The translations under genes were made by a program, and so were the position numbers. DNA of 64,000 bases, from positions 186,001-250,000 of the forward strand of contig OX595999.1 in the NCBI GenBank assembly GCA_951394045.1, given 5' to 3'. This document shows positions 41,326 to 49,990 of this stretch, piece by piece. Positions within the stretch are counted from its first letter, which is position 1. Each line of letters begins with the position of its first letter. The DNA comes from Nitzschia sp. DOCU1. Taxonomy: Eukaryota > Bacillariophyta > Bacillariophyceae > Bacillariales > Bacillariaceae. A model generated the notes under the pieces. That model searched no databases and was not told where the DNA came from. It saw only the letters and a list, made by a program, of their open reading frames with translations.

Positions 41326-41943
41326 CTAGTCCATAAAGATTTGCCCCCGGATCGACGTCAACGTCGCATTTGATTGTGGCGACATGTCTAGAATTGTCCC
41401 ATAGATATAGACCTGGTCCTTGCGCATCGCTTGGTAAAGAGCTGCGATGGTATCAATCTGAACGGCGCCGCAAATGACTGGTGGAGCACCAAAATCACCA
41501 GCCGTCATAATTTGTCCCGTCACCAAAGATCCTTGTGGCCGACGAGCAAGTGGTGCAATATACTCATCTGTTTCTTCATCGCTTCCCGCAAAGCCGCAGT
41601 ACAAGCCGAGGTTGAGTATTTCCAAGTCCTTCATGGAGTTTACGGGATCTTCTACTTGTAAACTGTAATTTAGATGTGAAAATGTCGAATCAAACTCATA
41701 GGAAATAGTACCGACAGCTTGAGTATTGGGAAATTCGCCATTCACTTGCTCTCCGGAAAAGAAGGCACATCCACTCTTGACGGTCACAGCTCTGCATTGC
41801 TTACTAATTTGCGCTTCCATGGTGAGACTGCTTAGAACTTCACTACGCTGACTCAAATTGGCTCGAGTCACGGAACTAGCACTCAAACATAGTATGGCGT
41901 GGAAGACCAAGCTGATATGAGAAGGTAGTCGTCGTTTCATCAT
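41326..41943 (-). CDS. CHRD-domain-like secreted protein (divergent copy A)
   Basis: Protein of 205 residues; ATG 41943 followed at once by a second ATG. The N-terminus (MMKRRLPSHISLVFHAILCLSASSV) is a signal peptide. The body has the CHRD pattern: a beta-rich start with SGEQVNG, VGTISYEFDSTFSHLNYSLQVED, LNLGLYCG, PQGSLVTGQIM, CGAVQIDTIAALYQAMRKDQVYIYG and the closing SIRGQIF. CHRD domains (from chordin) are extracellular beta folds also found in bacterial and algal secreted proteins; function is not established. The neighbour at 42302-42967 on the other strand is a paralogue with the same motif order. Confidence 0.75.
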   Translation of the reverse strand: MMKRRLPSHISLVFHAILCLSASSVTRANLSQRSEVLSSLTMEAQISKQCRAVTVKSGCAFFSGEQVNGEFPNTQAVGTISYEFDSTFSHLNYSLQVEDPVNSMKDLEILNLGLYCGFAGSDEETDEYIAPLARRPQGSLVTGQIMTAGDFGAPPVICGAVQIDTIAALYQAMRKDQVYIYGTILDMSPQSNATLTSIRGQIFMD

Positions 41944-42301
41944 GGTGATCTTCTTTGTTTTTGTTTGATCCAGAGAGTTTTTAGTACGTCGACAATCCCA
42001 GAATGTTCATGGGCGACGATAGATTTGCATTGGAGGCGTTGGACGAACGATTTTGTGGTTCGTGCGGCCTGCCGAAAGTGGCGACATGGAGGCATATGTC
42101 CAATCTTGTCGCACGGTTCCCAACAAACTACACCTAAGCACTAACTGTGTGGAATGCAATTGTACGAAATTTCGGCGAATAGGCCCAACGAATCATTTTC
42201 CCAGTCGTATGTATCAAGCCTTTTGTCGGAAGATCCTCTGAATTGCTTTCGACCATGTTTCCTCTCCTTCCACTGCGATCAAAGCCACAACCATTGCGAC
42301 A
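41944..42301. promoter_or_regulatory. Bidirectional upstream region of the CHRD-like pair
   Basis: The 358 bases between the two ATGs drive both genes in opposite directions. The pair arose by inverted duplication or rearrangement, so shared control is plausible. No defined site is claimed. Confidence 0.5.
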
Positions 42302-42967
42302 ATGACGACAACTACTGCCACTTGTTTGAAACGAAGACGGGCCACTTCTGTCCTTGCCATATGTCTTGGTTGTTTGATTGTAGCACCACGACCTACCCAA
42401 GCCTTTATTGATTCGGATATTCTGACTCGTCTATTTGCACGAGATGAATACACATACACAGCTGATAGTTTTTCTGGTCTCTGCTCCTTGAAAGCCACCA
42501 AGAGTGGATGTGCGATTGCTTCAGGTGCACAAGTTCCAGCGGGTGCCACCAGTCAACAGTATTTGCCGCCATCGGCCAGTAGCTTGGGCGTTTTTAGCTT
42601 TCAATTCGAACCGAGCTTTTCCGACATGGTATATAGTTTTACAGTGGAAGATTCTTCGACATCTGACTTGTTAATCATGAATGCTGGATTATACTGTGGA
42701 TATGTCGAGGGTGCGTCCTATATGTTTCAAGAGCTGGTTCCGTTGGCATTCGACCACGAAGGACATTCTCGACTCAATCAAATCATCACCAAGGATGCCA
42801 TTGACATGTATGTGACATGCGGACCATCCGACAAGGCTATATCGGTTACCAATCTAGCCGCATTGTATACGGCCATGCGACAAGAATTGGTCTATGTATA
42901 TGTGGAATTGAGAGATAAAACGAATGGAGCAGAGTCGTCGATACGAGGGCAAATCGTTTTGAGGTAA
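42302..42967 (+). CDS. CHRD-domain-like secreted protein (divergent copy B)
   Basis: Protein of 221 residues; ATG 42302. Signal peptide about residues 15-34 (TSVLAICLGCLIVAPRPTQA). The junction TQA|FIDSD has a Phe at +1, as in plastid pre-proteins, but an extracellular destination is equally possible. Motifs parallel copy A: SGAQVPAG, LGVFSFQFEPSFSDMVYSFTVED, MNAGLYCGY, NLAALYTAMRQELVYVYVEL and SIRGQIVL. Cys positions are conserved between the two. Both proteins are close to the minimal CHRD length, with nothing else attached. Likely a cell-wall or extracellular matrix component; this is inference. Confidence 0.75.
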   Translation: MTTTTATCLKRRRATSVLAICLGCLIVAPRPTQAFIDSDILTRLFARDEYTYTADSFSGLCSLKATKSGCAIASGAQVPAGATSQQYLPPSASSLGVFSFQFEPSFSDMVYSFTVEDSSTSDLLIMNAGLYCGYVEGASYMFQELVPLAFDHEGHSRLNQIITKDAIDMYVTCGPSDKAISVTNLAALYTAMRQELVYVYVELRDKTNGAESSIRGQIVLR

Positions 42968-43229
42968 TTTTGGTGTGGACAATCCATGTTACACGATACA
43001 CAAAAGAAAAACAATGAAACGTCTTGGAAGCAAAGCTACCTTGCTAGCTATATTGGACTAGAGTACATTTTTCTTCACACTCCAACATACACTAGTAGCT
43101 TTTATACCCCCATACGAGATGCGACCGGCCCACATATGATCAAACGGTTCTGACCCTGTGGACAAGAATTCGTTTGTTATTTTCGTTCAGTATTGAATGA
43201 AAATGAGCTAGCTGAATTGCTAGCTCTAT

Positions 43230-45017
43230 TTAGTCATCTCCCCCATAGACGACTTCGGGCGACGAACAATACAAGACTTCTTCTTGTTGTTGCTGTTGTT
43301 GTTGACGTGGCGGTACTCGTTGTTGCTGTTGTTGCGGACGCTGGGGTTGTTGATCTTCTGTTTCTTCTTCTTCTTCGTCATTGTCATTGTCATGATCGTC
43401 ATCACTACCGAGCAAAAGGGGCGACCGAGGTGGTGACTTGGCAACAGCAGCAGCAGCAGTACGTTGTTTCTTGTAGCGTCGACCACGACTCGAAGAAAAG
43501 GAATCATCTGGATCATGATTCCGAGATGCTGTTGCTGCCGTCAATGTACGATGATGATGACTACTACCACCCGCACCAGTCCCACTTCCAAACAAGAGGG
43601 GACGTCGAGGCAAGGACGATTCTTGTGGTTCATCATCATCGTCCTCATTGCTGTCATTGCTGTCACTGTCTTGTTGAAGCTGTTGTTGCGACTGCTCTCT
43701 GGTTCTCCGTTGTTGCATGGACAAGGACTTTTCCGTGGCAATGGTGGAATTATCTTCCTCGTCATCATGACGACGACGACGATTCGTGCTGCTTTTACTT
43801 GTAGTAGTAGCAGATGCAGCAGCAGCAGCAACTATTGGAGCACTGTGACGCCGACGACCATCACGTTGACGAGAAGAAGAAACAACCGACGAGCTCAAGA
43901 ACGTTTCTACATTGTCATGTGGTTGTTCTTGTGTTTGCAAACGCGACGTGGTAGTTGTGGCATCATTGTCGTCATCATTGTCATTGTCTTCATTTACCAA
44001 TGGCAAGAGTAAACAATCGCAAAAGGCTGCTGCTCCTTGATGATCGGGCAAGACAATTTGATGTTGAATGGCCAAAATTCCCAGACGATTGATACTAAGG
44101 CAAGTTTCTTTGGATAAATCCAACGGCTTCAAAGCGCGTTGCCAAGCCGGCAGCGGATAGGAATATTGTACCCTTGCCTTCATGACTTCCAACGAAACAT
44201 GATGACCCGGCAAGATGACTTGACAATGACTGTAATGTCCTTGGACACTCAAAATGAGTTCATGTTGTTTGCTAGGCGTTGTTGTGTAGGTACTAGCATT
44301 GTCATCCTCTTGTGGTGCTGCTGCTGCAGTAGTAGTAGTAGTGCTCTGAAATACGAGTGTAATACTGGTAGCGCCTGGTACTTGATCGAGTTCTCCCAAA
44401 TCTTGCAAGAGCAAGGATGGACACAATAGACGTGCCACGAAGGGTTGTGATCCAAAGGCTGTGGAAAGTTCGGCCGTTTCCTCGTCGGTGGACTGTTGCA
44501 AAGCCGGCAAAATTGCCGCCGACAAGATGGTAGGGCCTTTGCAAGATTCCAATCTCAGCACGTGTTGCGTCGTATGAAATTTCCATACCAACGCAGTAGT
44601 CGATGGTTCGACTATGAATAGGCCTAAACAATCCAAGAGAGTCTTCCAACTCACAGTACAGACTTCCACCACATCTTCTTCTTCGTTTGCCATGACTTTG
44701 TAAACGTCAAAGAGACTGGCCGGCAATTCCAAGGTGGATTGAAATTGTGGATTCGGATGTGAATGAATGGTAAGTTGCAAAGGATTGGCAAAGATTGTCA
44801 TGCCATTCATGGCATTGTCTTTGGTGGACGACGAGGCAGGCTGCAAGCGTTGCAACAAGTTCACTAGAACTTTGGGAGACGAACAATGACATTCCAGCAT
44901 CCATTCGTCAACGTCATTGTCATGATCGTCATGATTGTCAACCACCTGACTTGCTACTACTAGAGGACCACTACTACTACTGGTGACCGACAAGGCATTG
45001 TCATTCTCGTCGTTCAT
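43230..45017 (-). CDS. RAD1: Rad1-like subunit of the 9-1-1 checkpoint clamp
   Basis: Protein of 595 residues; ATG 45017. The first 350 residues align in pattern with eukaryotic Rad1: LECHCSSPKVLVNLLQRLQP, MTIFANPLQLTIHSHP, ELPASLFDVYKV, VSWKTLLDCLGLF, and the second half of the clamp fold, HCQVILPGHHVSLEVMKAR, PLDLSKETCLSINRLGILAIQH and CDCLLLPL. Rad1, Rad9 and Hus1 form a PCNA-like ring loaded at damaged DNA to activate the ATR pathway. The C-terminal 240 residues are an added disordered tail rich in Asp, Ser, Arg and Gln, much longer than in animals or yeast, with basic clusters (GRRRH, NRRRRH, GRRYKKQR) that could be nuclear signals or DNA-binding. Acidic repeats (DNDNDDDND) come from trinucleotide runs. 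Confidence 0.85.
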   Translation of the reverse strand: MNDENDNALSVTSSSSGPLVVASQVVDNHDDHDNDVDEWMLECHCSSPKVLVNLLQRLQPASSSTKDNAMNGMTIFANPLQLTIHSHPNPQFQSTLELPASLFDVYKVMANEEEDVVEVCTVSWKTLLDCLGLFIVEPSTTALVWKFHTTQHVLRLESCKGPTILSAAILPALQQSTDEETAELSTAFGSQPFVARLLCPSLLLQDLGELDQVPGATSITLVFQSTTTTTAAAAPQEDDNASTYTTTPSKQHELILSVQGHYSHCQVILPGHHVSLEVMKARVQYSYPLPAWQRALKPLDLSKETCLSINRLGILAIQHQIVLPDHQGAAAFCDCLLLPLVNEDNDNDDDNDATTTTSRLQTQEQPHDNVETFLSSSVVSSSRQRDGRRRHSAPIVAAAAASATTTSKSSTNRRRRHDDEEDNSTIATEKSLSMQQRRTREQSQQQLQQDSDSNDSNEDDDDEPQESSLPRRPLLFGSGTGAGGSSHHHRTLTAATASRNHDPDDSFSSSRGRRYKKQRTAAAAVAKSPPRSPLLLGSDDDHDNDNDEEEEETEDQQPQRPQQQQQRVPPRQQQQQQQEEVLYCSSPEVVYGGDD

Positions 45018-46396
45018 AGTGTCAGTGGAGTGATAGGTTCGTTGTGAATACTAAAGTGCCAGTAGTCAGCAATACGATGATAATCATGACATTTGTGACT
45101 CACTCATTGTGAGGAGTCAAGAGGGTGTGGGGTTGATTTTTGCATGGAGGTGCGCGGCGGTGGCATTGCTGAGTAGAGAGTTCGAAGGGACCTCTTAGGT
45201 ACCACTATAATTTTAGTCGAATGGTTCCAAAGTGCGGCAAACATGCTGACGTAGTTAATTCGACTCGTCGGATGCAACTGGATGGCACATGTGGACGTAT
45301 GGAGTTCGAAGGGACCTCTTTTTCGAATAATTCGAGTACCGAACTGCTCCTCTTTCGCCACGTCATCAATACCACAGTCCATAGTCCAATGGATTACTGG
45401 TAGTAGGATCAACACAGCATCCCATCATCATGATGATCTTCGGATTTGGGATCTTTGGCAGAACTAAAGTGAGTCCATGCGAACACGTTCCATCCACCAA
45501 ATCTTTGGATCGGCGCATTCACATCATGTTGGTTCCACTGTGCGGGGTACTATGGACAAAGTGTGAGGAGTTCTTCTTCTTCTACCTTGCTGCTTCCCGC
45601 GAGGACTGTTAAATGAATTGTTGTTGTTCTCGGCACTGAATACACAAATGACATTGGGACTTGTTAGCACCATCAATAAGAATACAGCAACCTGCGCCGG
45701 AATGTGATATTGCATGAATATTCGCGTTTGTTGCTCTGTTCAGTCGCGATCGTTGTTATCCATCTAGCACTGTGGTTTCGAAACGCTTCGGATTGTGGTG
45801 CTAGTGGTACTAGCTGACGCGAACCTCGATCTCCAATGATGCGGGTAAAGTGCTGGTAGATTGAAAAATATCCTTCGGTTTTGTCACGCCTTCGCAAAGA
45901 TGATTGCGAACTGATATTACTTAACGGTTTCTGTTGCCTTCCAGGATCTTCTTTCATGCATTAAAAGGAATAACACGAGAAACGAAAACCACCATGTTTG
46001 CACGTCGTCTTCGGTTTTGTCACGCCTTTGGAAAGATGATTGCAAACTGATACCTGGTATTACTTAATTAACAATTTCCAAGGCGCCGAAAACGTGATAT
46101 GTTGCATGAATATTCGCGTTTAGTTGCTTTTCCAGTCACGATCGTCGTCCATCATCTGCACAGTGCTTTGGAACGCTTCGGATTGTGGTGATAGTGGTAG
46201 TAGCTGAAGCGAACCTCGATCGCCGATGCGGGTTTAGTGCTAGAGTGAAAATATCCTTCGGTTTTGTCACGCCTTCGCAAAGAACAATTCCGAACCAATA
46301 GATTGCTTCACGGTTTCTTGCTTTCCGGCTTGTTCTTTCGTTTAACTCAGCACTCTCATCATAAAAAGAAATAGCACCAGAAACGAGAAAAACACC
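45018..46396. other. Intergenic with duplicated upstream segments
   Basis: 1.4 kb without a supported gene. It contains two copies of GAGTTCGAAGGGACCTCTT and the tandem duplication 45694-46410 described separately. The small frames here are not supported. Confidence 0.5.
45178..45320. repeat. 19-bp direct repeat, third copy at 49697-49715
   Basis: GAGTTCGAAGGGACCTCTT occurs at 45178-45196 and 45302-45320 exactly. It recurs at 49697-49715 with one change (G to C). The first two lie 160-300 bases upstream of the Rad1 start, the third about 280 bases upstream of the Cys-rich secreted gene. A candidate regulatory element or dispersed repeat. Confidence 0.55.
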
Positions 46397-46410
46397 ATGT
46401 TTGTACGATA
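45694..46410 (+). repeat. Tandem duplication of promoter plus start codon
   Basis: Copy 1 (45694 to about 46006) and copy 2 (46084 to about 46410) share most of about 320 bases with small gaps: GATAT-TTGCATGAATATTCGCG, GCTTCGGATTGTGGTG, GCGAACCTCGAT, ATCCTTCGGTTTTGTCACGC and the leader ending in ACCATGTTTG. Copy 2 leads into the gene starting at 46397. Copy 1 has the same ATG at 45994 but the frame dies at once, running into a third partial copy (46009-46080). Confidence 0.7.
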
Positions 46411-48886
46411 TTTAGGAGTCGTCTATTATCCCATCATTCTCGGTGGCGTGTTCTTGTTGTTCTTCGTGCCGCAAGAAATCGATGCAGCCAGGGGGGGGAG
46501 GGTTTGCTGCGGTAAGATATTTGTTGGCACCACCGGTACTATTCGATCCAAAGAGTTGCCCATGATTCCACTCCTCACCGCAACATCGTTCCATGCATAG
46601 GTGGTCTCGAGAAGCCGTGCTGGGGCCAGCACAGAGGGACTCTCAAGTGCATCATCATCGATGTACGCGGCGAGAGCACTGCACCCACCAAAGTCTGGAA
46701 AGAAACCCAAAGAAATCAATGCAAAAGGAAAGAAGACAAAGAAGGGAAAGAATGCAAAGAAGGATTCCCCCCCAAAAGCCCCGCCAAGAACAGATCATTT
46801 CCAGAGTCTCTTCCTGTCCTTGGGTGGGCTTGAGGCCTTCATGGAAAACAAGGAAGAGGCCAAAGAGTGGTACAGGAATAACCTGTGGGAAACCACATTG
46901 TCTCTCGCTGAGTTGGAACCCGAACAAGTAAGTTATGATGAATTCTTTGATGGATTCATGGGAGCTTTCTACGGGAATCTATCCGACATTATTGACTGGG
47001 ATCTGTTTGAGTTTCGCGTGGACGAAGCTCTGGCAAACCAAGAACAAACAAGGACATTACTATCACCGGCTTCATTCAAAAACCAATCGTCCCTACTAGA
47101 AGTTTCCGAAAGGAATCTGCGCGGCCGGAAGGTGGAGGAGGATCGTCTGACAGAAAAACAATGCTGGTTGGTCCTCGGCGATACTCTTTTTGATCTGCTC
47201 GTTCTGATTATCATTCAGATTTTTGGTTTTTTTTAGAAAACCACCGAGAAAATTGTAAAAGCAACAGTGAACATGCAGAAGTTTAGTGAGAACTTTGTCC
47301 TGGTGGCATCAACGACGTTCGGCACTAAGGAGTTTCTTCGCGAATTATTCTATTCATTCGCTTCGGCGTGCACTGTGAAAGATTTCACCCTTGCCATCTG
47401 GGAGAACATTGAAGAAATAGCTGTTACCTTGGCTTTCACCGTTGTAGCAAGACTCGCGGCTATATGGCTCACTGCTGCAAAGAAGGTTATTGATTTTGCA
47501 TCAATCATCTGGACTGTCTATCAACTAGTCAAGCAGGTGAACCAACTCCACGAAGATTGTTCTGATTACTTTTTCCCTTCGTCGCAGTTCAGTTTGAATC
47601 AATGCGACAACTCGGATGCTTGTCTTGTTGCCAAAGTTTTGGACGAGCAGGGAAGGCCTCTCTCATCTTGTATCCTTGTAGAAAAGCGCTGCCCGCCTTT
47701 CACAAGTTGTGATAAGCGGGACGGCCTCTGCAAAGAAGACGACGATATCATTCCCTGTGTTGCTGTAATCAATGAAGATAGCAGTTTCGGTAACCCTTCT
47801 CAGGAAGAGCTTTGGGGACGATTCCGAGACGTCTATCCCTCCAGACCCTTTTGCCTCTTGATCCCGGACGAAGAAGAAAGGGTCCATATCCCTCAAGCCT
47901 TTCGAGATGATCCATATACTTTGATCGTACCGAACATCAAACTTGACCATGGCAATGAGGCGTATGCGTCGAATTGGACGGAGAAATGTGGCCTGCAAGA
48001 TTATGAAGGAACTTCCAACAGCGTGGGATTTGTCGGTCTTTTCGTTGATGACTCGGGAAGCATGTATAAGAGTGAAGTTCTTGCCTCATACGAGAACTTC
48101 CTCCAAGACATGGCCCATAGGAGCATTTTCGTCAAAGAAGTTGTCAACGGCAATGAAAATTGGATTCTTCCATTCCTCGAAACCCTCGTCCCAACCACTG
48201 AATGTGTCACTCGCAGCGGTGACCAAGGGACTTGCATGACTGTAACCGAATGCAATCGAATGGAGGGTACTTCTGTGTTTTCGGGGCTAGCGACTGATCC
48301 GGAGCCAAAGTGCCGCTCTTTTCCTACCAATAAACAATGCTGTGTTCCCAAACAGGGTAACATCGTCCCACCTTCCAAATGTGTCACTCGCAACGGTGAC
48401 CAAGGGACTTGCATGTCTGTAACCGAATGCAATCGAACGGAGGGTACTTCTGTGTTCTCGGGGCTAGCGACTGATCCGGAGCCAAAGTGCAGCTTGTTTC
48501 CAAGCAATGGACAATGTTGTGTTCCCAAACAGGATAACAGCGTCCCACCTCCCGACTGTGTTACTGGCAACGGTGACAATGGGACATGCATTACTGTAAC
48601 CGAATGCAATATGAAGGAGGGCACTTCTGTGCCTTGGGTAGCGACTGATCCAGAGCCAAACTGCCGCTTATTGCCCCCCGAAGTTCAATGCTGTGTTCTC
48701 AAGCCCCCTCCCGACTGTGTGACTGGCAATGGTGACATTGGGACATGCATTACCGTAACCCAATGCAATCTGAAGGAGGGTACTTCTGTGCCTTGGGTAG
48801 CGACTGATCCAGAGCCAAACTGCAGCTTGCTGCCCCCGAATGTTCAATGCTGTGTCCCCAAACCGAATAGCATCTTCATCTTGTGA
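46397..48886 (+). CDS. Secreted/membrane protein with vWA MIDAS motif and four Cys-rich repeats; frame broken by two TAG
   Basis: One frame runs 46397-48886 interrupted only by TAG at 46598-46600 and 47234-47236. ATG 46397 starts a signal peptide (VVYYPIILGGVFLLFFVP). The first TAG is removed by a candidate intron 46512-46634 (GTAAGATAT donor, GCACAG acceptor, 123 nt, phase kept). The second follows a hydrophobic helix (DLLVLIIIQIFGFF) and a T-rich tract ending in TAG that resembles a splice acceptor; a weak donor at 47132 would give a 105-nt intron. Later features: a hydrophobic region at 47420-47560, VGLFVDDSGSM (DxSxS MIDAS-like, about 48029-48064), then four 6-Cys repeats (C..GDxGTC...TxC......C......CC). 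Probably extracellular. It could instead be a gene inactivated by stops, or use readthrough. Confidence 0.55.
48204..48860 (+). repeat. Four tandem 6-Cys repeats (about 150-177 bp each)
   Basis: Units start near 48204, 48381, 48558 and 48715. Units 1 and 2 are almost identical at DNA level; units 3 and 4 resemble each other and lack the SGL segment. Each encodes C-x3-4-GDxGTC, TxCN, EGTSV, DPEPxC and QCCV. This shows duplication of single units and then pairs. Confidence 0.8.
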
Positions 48887-49990
48887 TCAGGGCGGATGTT
48901 ACATATCATGTCAAGAAGAAGATCAACACCACAAATTTGATTTTGAATAGCGTACTCGCAGAATGCGATCTCCTTATTCCTTGAACTAGCTTCATTTTTG
49001 CAACATGCATGTTGTAGTTCATTTGTTGCCTTCTCGGGTTATATCCAGCTTGGTGTATTCACGACCTTTATGCGTCTGGTGGGGCAGCCTGATGTTTCTG
49101 ATTAGTCCCATGATCGACAACATCAAGGCCCCTCTTTAAGCACGCCTGGAACTTTTGAAAATTCCTTCTCCATTGTGTTGATACGAACCAGCGACTCCAG
49201 GTACCGACCCGTGGGTTAGCGTCAAGCTGCCGCGGCGATAAACGCCGTAATCAAATCGAGGCAGTAAAAGTCGCGATAGGCTACAAAGTTCGAAAGAGCT
49301 TTACGCCCGCCTGAAACGTTTCAAACAAACTTGCCAAATTCAAGGATGATCCGTCACCTTTGTAGTTAACATTGGGATCCGATTGACGGAAGCGCCGGCC
49401 CTCGACGGAAGGCAGACACGAAATCACACATACTCTTGCCATCCTTCACCATCGTCGTTTGGATCTTTGCCAGTGTCCTCGGCAGCAGCATCGACCACCT
49501 GAGAATAGCGACGATTCTAAGGACTACTACCACTGGTGTTCGGCAAGGCGTTGGTCTTCGTCGGTCGTTGTTGATGGAGGGGACACAGTTATGTTGTTAC
49601 TTTTGTTGATGAGTTCTGCCGGCAGTCGGCATGTGGTGTGGTATCATGTTTTTGTGTCGGTGGAGGAAGGAGAGATAGGCGGCGCACCTGCCAAAAGAGT
49701 TCGAACGGACCTCTTATTTTATCATCGATGGAACATCAAAAAAATATGATATGCCCAAGATCTTTCTCGCCCGCCAAATTTTTGGTTCGTGGGGGCTTGG
49801 ATATTGATTGGCACCGCACGCGCATCCATGGCACGTATCACGGCCGGCGGAGAGAGATGCTTCTAGTCGCAGGCCAAGCATCCTCCAAAATCTCGCCCTT
49901 CCCATCATGCCCGATTGAGTGTCACAAACACAGCAACACATCGTTGGAGACAACGTTCGCATATTGTGGTTGTTCATTAGTATTATCACA
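48887..49990. other. Intergenic, upstream of Cys-rich secreted gene
   Basis: 1.1 kb. Holds the third copy of the 19-bp repeat (49697-49715). Short frames have no ATG or family signal. The last part is the leader of the gene at 49991. Confidence 0.5.

Noticed and set aside
46512..46600. 89-nt intron ending in the ATAG before GTGGTC
   Set aside because: Splice signals look good but phase would change and the product stops early; the 123-nt alternative keeps the frame.
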